64,000 bases of DNA from assembly GCF_001403615.1 (NCBI RefSeq), contig NZ_LN879454.1, positions 62,001-126,000 on the forward strand, written 5' to 3'. The notes beneath the pieces were generated by a model. That model saw only the letters and a program-made list of their open reading frames with translations, made no database searches and was not told where the DNA came from. Every line of letters starts with the position of its first letter. The first letter of the stretch is position 1. Of the stretch, positions 51,253 through 59,493 are shown in pieces. This DNA is from Desnuesiella massiliensis (GTDB lineage Bacteria; Bacillota; Clostridia; Clostridiales; Clostridiaceae). The position numbers were made by a program, and so were the translations under genes.

Positions 51253-51963
51253 TTATCTATTAAGTTCCTCATACTTAAGGCTTAACTCCTCCGTAATTAT
51301 AGAACTACAGCTAAGTATATTCATTCCTTCTAGATCCTTTTTAATCAGTGTATCGCTTCCTTTCATAATTCTAAATTCAAAAGGCTTTAAGTCTTTTATG
51401 TTATCTCTAACCCTTATTAGAGGTAATTTGAATCCGGATTCTTTGTCCATTTTTTCTCTTAATAGCTTTATAGCATCAAGCAGACTTCCATCTTGCTGTT
51501 TATCGGCAAAAGGGATTAGCTTTTCGCCTATTTCTATAATTAACTCATCTTTGTTCATAACTAACATCCTCTCGTTATTTTTGTTTATATAAATCTGTTC
51601 TTTAATAAAATCCATTATATTTAGCTTCTCAAGCCCTCTTTGGTGAATTAAGGTCATAATACTGTAGAGGCTTTGCTTTGTGTTGTTTAGAGTGTTTATT
51701 TCTTTCTGAACTTCATGAGCTTTTTCCTCAAGAAGACCTATTAAGTCTTTTTCATCATGCTTATTAAGAAGCCCATCTATTTCTATTAAAGAAAAGTGCA
51801 AGCTTTTTAAAATAAGTATTATCTCTAGCTTATTAATTTCTACCTGAGAAAATTCTCTTATGTTAGAAGAGTTTCTTTCAGCTTTTATTAAATTTAACTC
51901 TTCATAATACCTTATAGTTCTTACAGATATATTATATTTTTTAGAGATATCTCTTATATTCAT
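51253..51963 (-). CDS. MerR family regulator with FlhA-like C-terminal domain
   Basis: 236 residues from ATG at 51963; a longer frame to 52026 lacks a ribosome site, though the site here is weak too. Residues 1-70 are a MerR DNA-binding domain (NIRDISKKYNISVRTIRYYEELNLI). A coiled coil follows (about 75-125). Residues about 145-220 (GEKLIPFADKQQDGSLLDAI, then LREKMDKESGFKLPLIRVRDN) match the start of the FlhA cytoplasmic domain, whose pattern is GYGLIPLVDEEQGGDLL...ELGIVVPPIRIRDNL. A fusion of regulator and export-platform fragment. It faces the purine permease gene, a possible target. Confidence 0.82.
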   Translation of the reverse strand: MNIRDISKKYNISVRTIRYYEELNLIKAERNSSNIREFSQVEINKLEIILILKSLHFSLIEIDGLLNKHDEKDLIGLLEEKAHEVQKEINTLNNTKQSLYSIMTLIHQRGLEKLNIMDFIKEQIYINKNNERMLVMNKDELIIEIGEKLIPFADKQQDGSLLDAIKLLREKMDKESGFKLPLIRVRDNIKDLKPFEFRIMKGSDTLIKKDLEGMNILSCSSIITEELSLKYEELNR

Positions 51964-52108
51964 TAAAAGGCCCCATTTCATAATTTGTTTTTTAAAAGTA
52001 CTTTTATTAATTTTAGTATAGTTCATTCCGCTACGTAATTGTCAATAACTAATTTCATAATTATATAGCAGGAAAAATTAAGACAAAAATCGTCAATAAA
52101 AAAGCATT

Positions 52109-52148
52109 TTACGAAATATATCTTATATTAATACAAAATTATTCGTAA
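52109..52148. promoter_or_regulatory. Dyad between the MerR-FlhA gene and the purine permease gene
   Basis: TTACGAA (52109-52115) and TTCGTAA (52142-52148) are exact inverted repeats 26 bp apart, just before the permease promoter. GTCAATAA occurs twice nearby (52041, 52093). Possible operator. Confidence 0.35.
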
Positions 52149-52153
52149 ATCTA

Positions 52154-52182
52154 TTGACATAATTAATTTTTAATAGTAATAT
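52154..52182 (+). promoter_or_regulatory. SigA promoter of the NCS2 permease gene
   Basis: TTGACA (52154-52159) and TAATAT (52177-52182), 17-bp spacer. The leader is too short for a purine riboswitch. Confidence 0.65.
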
Positions 52183-52227
52183 TTTAAATTGTGTTGAAAA
52201 TCAATCTCATATTATAGGAGGGTTTAT

Positions 52228-53520
52228 ATGTTTGAGTCCTTTTTTAAATTGAAGGAAAATAATACAAATATAAAGACAGAGATATTAGCAGGAATTACAA
52301 CCTTCATGACCATGGCTTATATATTAGTGGTTAACCCAGCTATATTATCCCAAGCAGGCATGGATTTTGGAGCAGTATTTACAGCTACGGCCTTAGCAGC
52401 TATTATTACTACTTTGCTAATGGGTTTATACGCTAAACTACCTTTTGCCGCAGCACCAGGTATGGGGCTTAATGCATTCTTTGCCTTTACTGTAGTGAAG
52501 GGTATGGGATATTCATGGAACTTTGCTTTAACAGCGGTTTTATTAGAAGGAATTATATTTATTTTTTTAACAGCCTTTAATGTTCGTGAAGCTATCATAA
52601 ATTGTATACCTCTTAATATAAAGAAAGCTATTTCTGTAGGTATTGGATTGTTCATAGCCTTCATAGGATTAGATAACGCAAAAATTGTTATACACCAAGA
52701 GGGTGGAACTATAGTAGCTCTTGGAAATTTAAAAGAGCCTATAGCTTTATTAGCTATCATAGGTATTGTAATAACAAGCATACTCATAGCTAGAAATGTA
52801 AAAGGTGCATTGCTTATAGGAATAATAATTACCACCATCATAGGATTACCTATGGGAATAACTAAGGTGCCTGTTAGCTTCGTAAGTATGCCACCATCCA
52901 TAAAATCTACTTTCATGCAGTTTGAGTGGAACCATGTATTCAGCTTAGATATGCTGGTAGTACTATTTACTTTGTTATTTATGGATTTATTTGATACTAT
53001 AGGAACCTTAGTTGGAGTAGCTACAAAGGCTAATATGATAGATGAAAAAGGAAATGTACCAAGAGCTAAACATGCTTTATTAGCAGATGCTATAGGTACA
53101 ACTCTAGGAGCTGTATTTGGTACTAGTGCGGTAACTGCTTATGTAGAGAGTGCCTCAGGAGTAGCAGAAGGGGGAAGAACTGGACTTACAGCTGTGTCCA
53201 CAGCAGTAATGTTTATAATTGCATTATTCTTATCTCCATTATTCATAATGATACCATCGCCGGCTACAGCACCAGCTCTTATTTTAGTAGGTTTATTCAT
53301 GCTAGAACCTATAAAAGAAATAGATTTAGTAGACTTTACTGAAGCTATACCAGCTTTCTTTACAATAATAATAATGCCTTTGGCTTACAGCATTTCTGAT
53401 GGTATTGCCTTTGGAATGATATCTTATGTGCTCATAAAGGTTGCCACAGGAAAGTTTAAGGATGTTTCTTTAGCCACATATATTATAGGAGCTTTGTTTC
53501 TTTTGAAGTTCTTTATTTAA
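52228..53520 (+). CDS. NCS2 family purine permease (AzgA/PbuG type)
   Basis: 430 residues with 12-14 membrane segments. AzgA-branch marks are ETLAGITTFMTMAYI-like start (EILAGITTFMTMAYILVVNP), AAAPGMGLNAFFAF (about 74-87), LFMDLFDTIGTLVGVATKA (about 250-268) and TSAVTAYVESASGVAEGGRTGLTAV (about 298-322). Imports adenine, guanine or hypoxanthine with protons. Start ATG after ATAGGAGGG. A strong hairpin terminates the gene. Confidence 0.94.
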   Translation: MFESFFKLKENNTNIKTEILAGITTFMTMAYILVVNPAILSQAGMDFGAVFTATALAAIITTLLMGLYAKLPFAAAPGMGLNAFFAFTVVKGMGYSWNFALTAVLLEGIIFIFLTAFNVREAIINCIPLNIKKAISVGIGLFIAFIGLDNAKIVIHQEGGTIVALGNLKEPIALLAIIGIVITSILIARNVKGALLIGIIITTIIGLPMGITKVPVSFVSMPPSIKSTFMQFEWNHVFSLDMLVVLFTLLFMDLFDTIGTLVGVATKANMIDEKGNVPRAKHALLADAIGTTLGAVFGTSAVTAYVESASGVAEGGRTGLTAVSTAVMFIIALFLSPLFIMIPSPATAPALILVGLFMLEPIKEIDLVDFTEAIPAFFTIIIMPLAYSISDGIAFGMISYVLIKVATGKFKDVSLATYIIGALFLLKFFI

Positions 53521-53532
53521 AATAAAATCAAT

Positions 53533-53582
53533 AATGCCAGGTACCTGTAGGGTCTTGAAGTCTACAGGTACCTGGCATCTAT
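53533..53582. terminator. Terminator between the permease and propeller genes
   Basis: ATGCCAGGTACCTGTAG pairs perfectly with CTACAGGTACCTGGCAT around about 11 nt, then TATATTTTT. GC-rich and strong; usable in both directions. Confidence 0.85.
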
Positions 53583-54598
53583 ATTTTTATACTTTTCAAT
53601 ATAAATTTATTTTCTTTTTTTAGATACTCTAGGTATTTATTTACTGCTAGGTTCATAATATCATTGTGATCATTCCAAGCTGTAGGTGCTTCATCCTCAG
53701 GAAGGTTTAGAGAAGTATATTGCTCTATTTGTTCTCCACTTAAAAATCTTACTAGCTCGTCCTCTTTTTCAGCTATGTCCTTTGGGGGTATATTATGAAA
53801 ATAGTATAGTTCATCTTCAAAAATATTTATAAATAAGGTGTTTTCATCATTCAATTTTGTTTTTAAGCTGCCATCAGTTTTAATTTTGTATAAAGCATAG
53901 CCGTCATCTTTATTAGAATAGTAAATCCAATCTTTATATAAACACATTTCTCTTACGTTATCTTGGCATAGTTCTGTAGGGGTAGAATTTTTCTTTATTT
54001 TAACCTTGTATATATAGTTATTCACCTCTTCTTCCATATCATAGTCTCTAAAGTATTTATCAGGTTGGGTAAAGTATACACAAGAGTTATCCACAAAAAG
54101 CTGATTAGCCCCGTTAGTTTCACAGATAATTGTGGAAAAAGGTTTTTTTATAAGATAAGCCTTTTGATCATCTACAAAGTATTTATCGTTATGTTCGTCT
54201 ACAGTAAAACATAAGGTCACTCTATTCAATATTGTATCTAGGCTATGGTCTTTAAGATTTATGTTGTAAGTTCTTTCAGAGGCTATGTTATTAATATAAA
54301 GCTTATCATTCATAGTACAAAGGTCGTTATAAAAACCAAGTTCAAGGTGTAAGTTTTCAATGTTATTTCCATCTAAGTCCATCATATATACTTCACCATT
54401 TTTTATAAAGTAAAGCTTATTATTCGCTAATGTTAAGGAATTTACAGCTTCCTCATAAATTTTTTCTATAGTACCAGTTAACGCATTTTTCTTATAGATT
54501 CCATCATTTAATCTATAAATAATATTATCGTTATACTTTAAAATATAAAGTCTGTTTTGGAATAATCCGCCACCGATGCATTCAAAGCCTCTTATCAT
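53579..54598 (-). CDS. Cytosolic beta-propeller-like protein (DUF5050-type repeats)
   Basis: 339 residues from ATG at 54598, whose A is shared with the TAA of the upstream gene (TAATG); AAGGAGG lies 10 nt before. A TTG at 54607 is too close to the ribosome site. No signal peptide. Repeated motifs of the type NNKLYFIKNGEVYMMDLDGNN, DWIYYSNKDDGYALYKIKTDG fit DUF5050/WD-like propeller blades, about six. The last 50 residues are helical. Coupled to a nucleotidyltransferase gene. Function unknown. Confidence 0.7.
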   Translation of the reverse strand: MIRGFECIGGGLFQNRLYILKYNDNIIYRLNDGIYKKNALTGTIEKIYEEAVNSLTLANNKLYFIKNGEVYMMDLDGNNIENLHLELGFYNDLCTMNDKLYINNIASERTYNINLKDHSLDTILNRVTLCFTVDEHNDKYFVDDQKAYLIKKPFSTIICETNGANQLFVDNSCVYFTQPDKYFRDYDMEEEVNNYIYKVKIKKNSTPTELCQDNVREMCLYKDWIYYSNKDDGYALYKIKTDGSLKTKLNDENTLFINIFEDELYYFHNIPPKDIAEKEDELVRFLSGEQIEQYTSLNLPEDEAPTAWNDHNDIMNLAVNKYLEYLKKENKFILKSIKI

Positions 54599-55158
54599 TA
54601 TTGGCAAGCCTCCTTAAGAAGCTTAATAATTCTAGCTTCAACTTTTTCAGGTAGAGGTTGAGTTAGGGCTCTTTCTAGAAGTTTTCTGTGCTTAACTCCC
54701 TTAGATTTTAGATAATCTTCAATTAAAGCTACTTTAGGTTCCCTATTGGGCATTAGTTGATATAATACGAACCAGTCTTCTAAGGAGGAAAGCGGAATTG
54801 AAACATCATTTATATCCTTGTAATCTACTATAGACTGTGAGTCTAAAATAAATTCGTATACACCTTTCTCATGAAGGATTTTAAAGCCTCCCATAATGTC
54901 AACAGATAAATCTTCTACTATATATTGATAAAAATGCTCTGTGGCATAGGGATAAAGACTTCCTTTGGGGCCTATCTTTCCCAAAGAGCTTAAGAGGGAA
55001 GTAAGTTGTTCTGCTTGAAACTTATCCACAATTATATCCATGTCTTGGGGGTTATCCACAAGGCCATGAAAGTTTAGGAGCAATGATGCACCTATGCACC
55101 AGGATATATTATTTTCATTTATGTGTTTCGCTATATGGCTTAAAGTATTTAAATTCAA
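54598..55158 (-). CDS. Nucleotidyltransferase-fold protein
   Basis: 186 residues from TTG at 55158, with AAGGGGTGA about 6 nt before; a GTG at 55167 overlaps that site. The nucleotidyltransferase pattern is IGASLLLNFHG (about 20-30) followed by DMDIIVD (about 40-46), giving the metal Asp pair, and a third Asp in VEDLSVDIMGG (about 84-94). Related to AbiEii/DUF-type and aminoglycoside-transferase-like folds. It overlaps the propeller gene by 1 bp, so the two are coupled. Substrate unknown. Confidence 0.75.
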   Translation of the reverse strand: MNLNTLSHIAKHINENNISWCIGASLLLNFHGLVDNPQDMDIIVDKFQAEQLTSLLSSLGKIGPKGSLYPYATEHFYQYIVEDLSVDIMGGFKILHEKGVYEFILDSQSIVDYKDINDVSIPLSSLEDWFVLYQLMPNREPKVALIEDYLKSKGVKHRKLLERALTQPLPEKVEARIIKLLKEACQ

Positions 55159-55366
55159 ATTTATCACCCCTTAAAAGATTTTATTCTATATGATAATAGG
55201 AAATCCTTTCTAAAGTTAAAAGTTTCAATTTATGATATAATTATTTTAGCATAAGAGTACTTTGTTAATAAATTATGTTTGTAAAATAAAGCTTAATACA
55301 AAATAAAAATGTATCTTTTACAATCTTAACAGGTTATTAACGTAAATTAACAACGATACTAACAAG

Positions 55367-55559
55367 TTGTACACAGAAATTGTGCATAACTTTCAAAAAA
55401 TGTGGATAAATCGATAGGACAAGTAATGATAACATGTAATATTAAAGTTCTTATGTTGACAAAAAACTACTTTTAACACCTCAGATGCTCAGCTTTTTTG
55501 TCACCAGCATTAAAAGTTATCAACATATTAACTAACATTGTCCACATTTTTGTGGATAA
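55367..55559. promoter_or_regulatory. Cluster of DnaA-box-like 9-mers upstream of thyA
   Basis: Seven sites: TTGTACACA 55367(+), TTATGCACA 55381(-), TTATCCACA 55401(-), TTGTCAACA 55454(-), TTATCAACA 55517(+), TTGTCCACA 55538(+), TTATCCACA 55551(-). Two are perfect consensus boxes; the others differ by one or two bases. The whole 416-bp gap (55168-55583) contains no gene and is AT-rich. Confidence 0.7.
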
Positions 55560-55583
55560 AATTAAAAAAAGGAGTGGATAAGT

Positions 55584-56378
55584 GTGAGTAATGCAGATAA
55601 ACAATATTTACAGATAATAAAGGATATTTTAGATCATGGATTTTATGAAGCAGAAAACAGAACAGGCACACCTACCTATAAGCTTCCACATAAGATAATG
55701 CAGTTCAACTTAGAGCAAGAATTTCCTATATTGACTACTAAATTTGTGGCTTTTAAAACTGCAGTAAAAGAGCTTTTATGGATATATAAAGATCAATCTA
55801 ACGACGTAAAAAAGCTTCAAGAGCAAAATGTGCACATATGGGATCAGTGGGTGAAAGAAGATGGAACCATAGGCACAGCCTACGGCTGGGTGGTTAATAA
55901 ATATGATCAGGTGAATAAATTAATAGAAGGCCTTAGAAAAGATCCACAGGGTAGAAGGCATATTATGAGTTTATGGCAAATTCCACACCTAGATGGTGGA
56001 ACCCTTCATCCTTGTGCTTTTATGACTCTTTGGGATGTGACCGATGGAAGGCTTAATTGTATGTTGGTGCAAAGGTCTGCAGATATGCCTTTAGGCTGCC
56101 CTTTTAATATGGCCCAATATGCGGTACTTACCCATCTTATAGCTCAAGTTACAGGCTATAAGCCAGGATTATTTACCCATGTTATAAATAATGCACATAT
56201 CTATGAGAATCAAATAGAGGGGATGAAGCTTCAGCTTACTAGGGAAAATGAAGCTTATGAGGCTCCAAAGCTTTGGATTAATCCTGATATTAAGAATTTC
56301 TATGATTTTACTATTGAGGATATAAAGCTTGTAGATTATAAGCATCACCCCTCAATAAAAATGGAGGTGGCTGTATAA
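55584..56378 (+). CDS. thyA: Thymidylate synthase
   Basis: 264 residues, standard ThyA length. It methylates dUMP to dTMP with methylene-tetrahydrofolate. Catalytic Cys is in LHPCAFMTLW (normally PCH), the phosphate-binding RRHIMSLWQ and QRSADMPLGCPFNMAQYA, and NAHIYENQ are typical. The start is GTG at 55584, after AAAGGAG. The His following Cys in the usual PCH motif is Ala here. It abuts folA directly, forming the usual dTMP operon. A DnaA-box cluster lies upstream. Confidence 0.95.
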   Translation: MSNADKQYLQIIKDILDHGFYEAENRTGTPTYKLPHKIMQFNLEQEFPILTTKFVAFKTAVKELLWIYKDQSNDVKKLQEQNVHIWDQWVKEDGTIGTAYGWVVNKYDQVNKLIEGLRKDPQGRRHIMSLWQIPHLDGGTLHPCAFMTLWDVTDGRLNCMLVQRSADMPLGCPFNMAQYAVLTHLIAQVTGYKPGLFTHVINNAHIYENQIEGMKLQLTRENEAYEAPKLWINPDIKNFYDFTIEDIKLVDYKHHPSIKMEVAV

Positions 56379-56867
56379 ATGTTAAGTGCAATTGTGGCAG
56401 TGGCTAATAATAATGTTATAGGTAAGGATAATCAATTGATTTGGAAATTACCTAATGATATGAAGTGGTTTAAGGAAAGAACTCTAGGGCATACCGTTAT
56501 AATGGGCAGAAAGACCTTTGAATCTCTTCCTAAATTATTGGAGGATAGAAAGCACATAGTTTTAACTAGGGATGAAAACTACAAGGTAGATTTACCGGGA
56601 GTAGAAGTAGTAAGGTCAATTCATGAGCTAAAACATTTAATAGATGATGAAAAAGAACATTTTGTAATAGGGGGAGCTCAAATATATAAATTCCTTCTAC
56701 CCTATACATCAAAATTATATATAACTAAGATAAATGAAGACTTTGAAGGAGATGCATACTTTCCAAGCTATGACGAGAGCCAATGGGAAATCGTATATAG
56801 CAGCAAAGGCATAGTGGATGAAAAAAATAAATATGAACATAGCTTTTATATTTATAATAAGAAATAA
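56379..56867 (+). CDS. folA: Dihydrofolate reductase
   Basis: 162 residues, normal length. It regenerates tetrahydrofolate after thymidylate synthase. Conserved parts are SAIVAVANNNVIGKDNQLIWKLPNDMKWFK (Asp26-27 region), TVIMGRKTFESLP, HIVLTRDENY, and FVIGGAQIYKFLL. It starts right after the thyA stop codon, with its ribosome site (AATGGAGGTGG) in the thyA end. Followed by a strong terminator. Confidence 0.96.
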   Translation: MLSAIVAVANNNVIGKDNQLIWKLPNDMKWFKERTLGHTVIMGRKTFESLPKLLEDRKHIVLTRDENYKVDLPGVEVVRSIHELKHLIDDEKEHFVIGGAQIYKFLLPYTSKLYITKINEDFEGDAYFPSYDESQWEIVYSSKGIVDEKNKYEHSFYIYNKK

Positions 56868-56882
56868 GTAGGTTGATTTAAT

Positions 56883-56915
56883 AAAATCCTCAGATGATTG
56901 CCATCTGAGGATTTT
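56883..56915 (+). terminator. Terminator of thyA-folA
   Basis: AAAATCCTCAGATG and CATCTGAGGATTTT, perfect 14-bp stem with a 5-nt loop. Confidence 0.85.
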
Positions 56916-57056
56916 AATTTTATGCTTTCTAGATGAACTAATTGAAATATTTTGCGTATATCCAAAAACAAAAAATAAAATTTGTTTTTCACAGGAGGAA
57001 TATTTAAAGTTTTAAAGAATAATATGGTATCATATATTGTTTGAGGAGGTCGATTT

Positions 57057-57098
57057 TTGGGGGATATATTTTTAGAGGGGAACATTGGAATGGTTTAA
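57057..57098 (+). CDS. Possible 13-residue leader peptide
   Basis: A TTG with GAGGAGG 7 nt before opens a frame MGDIFLEGNIGMV ending at TAA 57096-57098, 26 bp before the next gene. The ribosome site is stronger than that of the gene downstream. It may be a translated leader or chance. Confidence 0.25.
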   Translation: MGDIFLEGNIGMV

Positions 57099-57123
57099 TA
57101 TTATTTTTTGGGGGATTTAAAAC

Positions 57124-58284
57124 ATGAATAATGGCAAAAGAGTAAAAAAAGCTATTAGTTTAGAAGGATTACTATCATTGACTTTCTTTTTAGTATTTTT
57201 TATTTTCATGGGAAGCAAAATGGGCGCAGTTAATATGTTTAATACCATCATGAAAACTGGCCATGACTTGCTTTTAAACACTGTATTTTTTATAATGGCC
57301 ATAGCTGTAATAGCAGGGGCCTTAGCAGGAGTTTTATCAGAATTTGGGGTAATAGCTATAATAAATAAAATATTGTCTCCTCTAATGAAGCCTTTATACG
57401 ACCTTCCAGGAGCTTCAGCTTTAGGGATGGTTACTACTTATCTATCAGATAATCCAGCCATTATAACCTTGGCAGAGGATAAAGGCTTTAAAAGATACTT
57501 TAAGAAATACCAGATTCCTGCCCTTACAAATTTAGGTACAGCCTTTGGTATGGGACTTATAGTCACCACCTTTATGATGGCTCAAAAGCCTAATAATAAT
57601 GAAAACTTTGTATTAGCAGCCTTAATAGGAAACTTAGGAGCGATTATAGGCAGCATAATAAGTGTTAGACTTATGCTTAGGTTTACAAAAAAAGTTTATG
57701 GTAAAAACCAACTTGCTATAGATATAGAAGATGAGGATATAGATATATTAAATTATAGGGAGATAAGAGAAGGGGGAGTAGGTTCTAGAATTCTAGCTTC
57801 TCTTTTAGAAGGTGGTAAGACCGGAGTGGATATGGGGATGTCCATAATACCAGGAGTGCTTATCATATGTACCTTGGTTTTAATGCTTACTAATGGACCT
57901 AGCGCTAAAGGAGTTTATACAGGAGCGGCCTTTGAGGGTGTACCTGTGCTGCCTTGGATAGGAAGCAAGATATCCTTTATCATAGAGCCGCTTTTAGGCT
58001 TTAAGAGTGCAGAAGCAATAGCCTTCCCTATAACTTCTCTAGGAGCTGTAGGAGCAGCCATAAGCTTAGTTCCAAACTTCTTATCTAAAGGACTCATTGG
58101 TGGTAACGAAATTGCGGTATTTACTGCTATGGGAATGTGCTGGAGCGGCTATTTAAGCACTCATGTAGCTATGATGGATGCTTTAAAATGCAGAGAGCTC
58201 ACAGGAAAGGCTATATTAAGCCACACTATTGGGGGATTAATGGCAGGGATATCAGCTCATCTAATTTATAGTTTAATTTTCTAA
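57124..58284 (+). CDS. Nucleoside-recognition (Gate) domain membrane protein
   Basis: 386 residues, about nine membrane segments with two Gate/nucleoside-recognition halves (about 50-170 and 235-380). Features: LSEFGVIAIINKILSPLMKPLYDLPGASALGMVTTYLSDNPAI, and FKSAEAIAFPITSLGAVGAA. Such proteins (SpmA/YjiG-related) are poorly understood; related proteins act in sporulation or transport. Start ATG after GGGGGATTT. It is a single gene, with a terminator 70 bp after it. Confidence 0.82.
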   Translation: MNNGKRVKKAISLEGLLSLTFFLVFFIFMGSKMGAVNMFNTIMKTGHDLLLNTVFFIMAIAVIAGALAGVLSEFGVIAIINKILSPLMKPLYDLPGASALGMVTTYLSDNPAIITLAEDKGFKRYFKKYQIPALTNLGTAFGMGLIVTTFMMAQKPNNNENFVLAALIGNLGAIIGSIISVRLMLRFTKKVYGKNQLAIDIEDEDIDILNYREIREGGVGSRILASLLEGGKTGVDMGMSIIPGVLIICTLVLMLTNGPSAKGVYTGAAFEGVPVLPWIGSKISFIIEPLLGFKSAEAIAFPITSLGAVGAAISLVPNFLSKGLIGGNEIAVFTAMGMCWSGYLSTHVAMMDALKCRELTGKAILSHTIGGLMAGISAHLIYSLIF

Positions 58285-58350
58285 AGAATAATAAATTTTG
58301 TGTCATTTTTAAAAAAGCAAAATATGAAATCGTTTAATATAAGCAAAGGG

Positions 58351-58400
58351 AAATATGAGGATAATGTAGCAAGGAAGCTATATTATCCTCATATTTTTCT
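58351..58400 (+). terminator. Terminator of the Gate-domain gene
   Basis: AAATATGAGGATAAT (58351-58365) pairs with ATTATCCTCATATTT (58382-58396), with an additional TAGC/GCTA inner pair, then TTCT. Confidence 0.7.
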
Positions 58401-58446
58401 CTATAGGAAACTATATGTTTACTATAGCAAAAATAGTACTTATGCA

Positions 58447-58497
58447 TTGACTTTTTATTCTACAAGTTGTAGTATAATTATACTACAACTTGTAGAG
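58447..58497 (+). promoter_or_regulatory. Promoter with double dyad operator
   Basis: TTGACT (58447-58452) and TATAAT (58473-58478) with a 20-bp spacer. The perfect 38-bp palindrome 58460-58497 is built of two CTACAA-x-TTGTAG dyads, one between -35 and -10, the other just after the -10. This placement is seen for MerR-type activators or repressors such as BlaI. A ribosome site and a 4-codon frame (58509-58523) follow, so a regulator gene may have been lost here. Confidence 0.6.
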
Positions 58498-58635
58498 AAA
58501 GGTTATAAGATGAGAATTAAATAAGGTCCCGTTTTTGTAATCTAAATGTAACCTACAAATCAGCAAAAAGTAATATAATTTTTTAGTAGAAAAAAGATGT
58601 AAATCATGCATTATGTCATACTTTGGAGGGAAAAT

Positions 58636-59463
58636 ATGAGAAAAGGTAGCAAAAGAAGAAAAATAAAAATTTATGGTAGAGCTTTAGTTGTATTTATAGC
58701 CCTAATAATTACTGTGTCTTCAATCTTGTTTTTAAAAAATTATATTTTTTCTAGTACTAATGCTCACAGTAAGGAAAATAGCAGTAGTGAACAAAATGAA
58801 CCATCTAAAGAAACAATAGCAAAAGAAGTGGATAAGAGTATTGAAGCATCTCAAGACGCTCCTTCAAAGGACAAGCAGCAAGAAAGCATAAACAAAACTC
58901 CTGATGATAGAGGAAATATCATATTAAAAAAGCTTAAAGATGAAGATATTCAAACAAAAGCTTTATTTTTAGGAGATTCTGTTACAGAGAGCATAGGCTT
59001 TTATGAATTTATAGATGAATCTAGAGTTATAGGACAAAAGGGCTTAACCATAGCCAAAGCAGAAAAAAGTATAGATAAGCTAAAGTCTGCTAAGGTTAAA
59101 AATATATTTATTCTACTAGGTACCAATGATTTAGAATCCGGTATGGACAAGGTTACTTTTATAAAGCAATATGCTGATTTCATAGACCATATAAAAGAAA
59201 ATTTGCCCCAGAGTGATATATTTATACAATCTATATTACCTATAGATAAAAATAAGGAAGCTAGCAGACCCAATCTAATTAATTCAAGAATAGATGAATT
59301 CAACAAGGCTTTAATGGAGTTGTGCATAGAAAAAGAAGTGAGCTATTTAAATATAGCAACCATATTAAAAAACGATGCTAAGCTGTTCGAACCAGACGGT
59401 ATACACCCCAAATTTAATTTTTATAAAAAATGGATGGACTATCTAGAAAGTTCATTACAATAA
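58636..59463 (+). CDS. SGNH/GDSL-type hydrolase, membrane anchored
   Basis: 275 residues from ATG at 58636 after TTTGGAGGG; the ATG at 58606 lacks a ribosome site. Basic N-terminus and one membrane segment (about 14-34), then a Ser/Glu/Lys-rich linker (about 37-85). The SGNH domain shows FLGDSVTES (Ser of block I), LLGTNDL (block III Gly-Asn) and DGIHPKF (block V Asp-His). In similar operons, it acts on acetyl groups of cell-surface glycans. First gene of the O-acetylation operon. Confidence 0.85.
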   Translation: MRKGSKRRKIKIYGRALVVFIALIITVSSILFLKNYIFSSTNAHSKENSSSEQNEPSKETIAKEVDKSIEASQDAPSKDKQQESINKTPDDRGNIILKKLKDEDIQTKALFLGDSVTESIGFYEFIDESRVIGQKGLTIAKAEKSIDKLKSAKVKNIFILLGTNDLESGMDKVTFIKQYADFIDHIKENLPQSDIFIQSILPIDKNKEASRPNLINSRIDEFNKALMELCIEKEVSYLNIATILKNDAKLFEPDGIHPKFNFYKKWMDYLESSLQ

Positions 59464-59493
59464 AGTAGTTATAGAGGAAAGGAAGAAAAAAAC

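Noticed and set aside
52183..52227. Purine riboswitch before the permease gene
   Set aside because: The leader from the predicted promoter is only about 40 nt, too short for the aptamer.
52317..52916. 199-codon minus-strand frame
   Set aside because: Lies wholly inside the purine permease gene, no ribosome site, composition of a reverse-frame shadow.
55168..55583. Chromosomal replication origin
   Set aside because: Many DnaA-box-like sites but no dnaA, dnaN, rpmH or rnpA gene nearby; a regulatory or titration cluster is more likely.
58300..58524. 74-codon plus-strand frame
   Set aside because: Runs through a terminator hairpin and the palindromic operator; no ribosome site and no protein-like composition.
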